From a virus, in IMG/VR virus record IMGVR_UViG_3300002223_000010, positions 9,677 to 48,736 of that record: 39,060 nucleotides of DNA; one strand, given 5' to 3'. Below the pieces are notes generated by a model. It saw only the letters and a program-made list of their open reading frames with translations, searched no databases and was not told where the DNA came from. Below are positions 38,420 to 39,060 of the stretch, piece by piece (the first letter of the stretch is position 1; each line of letters opens with the position of its first letter). A program made the position numbers and the translations under genes.

Positions 38420-39060
38420 CACCTGGGCTCCTTTGCTGCGGCGAGAGCGGCGCGGGTTGTTAGGCTGCGGTTTGCTTTGACGATCTCGGCGAACCTATCG
38501 TGGCCGTATTGGCCCCTGGTAAGAGCGAGTATTTCCGTCAGCGTGTAAGACTGCTTGAGCTTGCCCTGCGCTTCGATGAATCTCGCCACCCCGTACTGGC
38601 AGGCTCCAGTGACCATGCGATAGACCAGCGCCCATTCGGACGGTGACTTCTTCGTGTCGCGCGGCATGTTGCGATATCGCTCGACATCGCGCGGGCCGAT
38701 CTTGAATTGGAGTTCTTGGATCGCTTCCGCGATGGTTTTGCCGTGGGCGTTGTCGGAGCCCTTCTGCGCAACGTAGAATTTCTCGCCGATCACCTTCTGA
38801 TTTTTAATCTCGGAGCGTCGGCACATCAGGACCGTTACGTTGTCCTGCTTCTTTTCGGAGAGAACGACGCAGCCAATCCCGTCGATCACGCGGAATTTGT
38901 CGTATCCGCCGCAATAGAGCCTGCCTGCGGTCAATGCGCCTTTGCTGTAGATGGACAGGTCGCCGCCGACGCTGGTGAGCGCAGGCGCATCGAGCTTGGC
39001 GCTGCTGTGGATGGACAGATCGCCGCCGACGCTGGTGAGCGCATCGAGCTTGGCGCTGCT
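38419..39060 (-). CDS. Repeat-containing phage protein, 5' end cut by window
   Basis: The frame is open to the window end, so the gene starts outside. The visible N-terminal part has tandem repeats (SAKLDAxxLTSVGGDLSI) like leucine-rich, solenoid-type phage proteins; the C-terminal part contains FYVAQKGSDNAHGKTIAEAI and SEWALVYRMVTGACQYGVARF, a helix set found in such proteins. The function is unknown; a solenoid could bind protein or glycan. Confidence 0.65.
   Translation of the reverse strand, partial: SSAKLDALTSVGGDLSIHSSAKLDAPALTSVGGDLSIYSKGALTAGRLYCGGYDKFRVIDGIGCVVLSEKKQDNVTVLMCRRSEIKNQKVIGEKFYVAQKGSDNAHGKTIAEAIQELQFKIGPRDVERYRNMPRDTKKSPSEWALVYRMVTGACQYGVARFIEAQGKLKQSYTLTEILALTRGQYGHDRFAEIVKANRSLTTRAALAAAKEPR
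38944..39057 (-). repeat. Tandem repeat of 60 and 54 bases in coding sequence
   Basis: Two units (38944-39003 and 39004-39057) are nearly identical apart from a six-base insertion (two codons) and two base changes. They encode the solenoid-like repeats of the partial gene and continue past the window. Confidence 0.75.

Noticed and set aside
1-39060. Circular genome with joined ends
   Set aside because: The first and last bases do not overlap and the partial minus gene does not continue sensibly into the start of the window.

Overview
This window looks like most of a temperate or virulent siphophage (or prophage) of an alphaproteobacterium. The late genes follow lambda/HK97-like order, there is a large tape measure gene, a tail chaperone with a programmed frameshift, a RecT-type recombinase, and GC-rich codon use with frequent GTG/TTG starts. 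The Rhizobiales-like host is an inference from gene style. No terminase, portal, protease, major capsid gene, integrase or tRNA is visible, so the genome continues beyond at least one edge. Genes are cut at both window ends.

Layout. (1) 1-1425: a protein with an IS110-transposase-like core, its gene carrying GGCC/TGCC hairpin repeat arrays at both ends. (2) 1422-12807, plus strand: an approximately 11 kb glycan-modification island of tightly coupled genes: four or five glycosyltransferase-like proteins, four SAM methyltransferases, a frameshifted sulfotransferase, an NDP-sugar epimerase, a DegT-type sugar aminotransferase and a PhyH-type dioxygenase, interleaved with tiny membrane and Cys-rich proteins. 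(3) 12804-13481, minus strand: a moron-like insert with a lipoprotein. (4) 13607-24777, plus: head-tail connector, adaptor, tail completion, tail tube, G/GT chaperone, gp10-like protein, tape measure, tail tip proteins and fibre. (5) 24790-27773, plus: GH19 endolysin and a set of small membrane proteins and a lipoprotein (lysis and unknown), ending at a strong intrinsic terminator. (6) 27662-29355: a small regulatory locus with a ribbon-helix-helix repressor-like gene, back-to-back promoters over a palindrome, and a Thg1-like (3'-5' polymerase) gene. (7) 29815-39060, minus: early/replication-recombination operon with RecT, two HNH proteins and many small proteins, arranged as an almost unbroken chain of overlapping stop and start codons, ending in a partial gene with tandem repeats.

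How it works together (inference): the minus operon provides recombination and early functions; the RHH/Thg1 locus may be a switch; the plus late operon builds the tail and lyses the host; the glycan island, lying between the unseen head genes and the connector, is co-transcribed with virion genes and may glycosylate the virion or remodel the host surface. The most notable observations are the hairpin arrays with compensating stem changes, the glycan island, two candidate -1 frameshift sites, the Thg1 homologue with its divergent promoter, and paired hairpin leaders before the tail tube and fibre genes.
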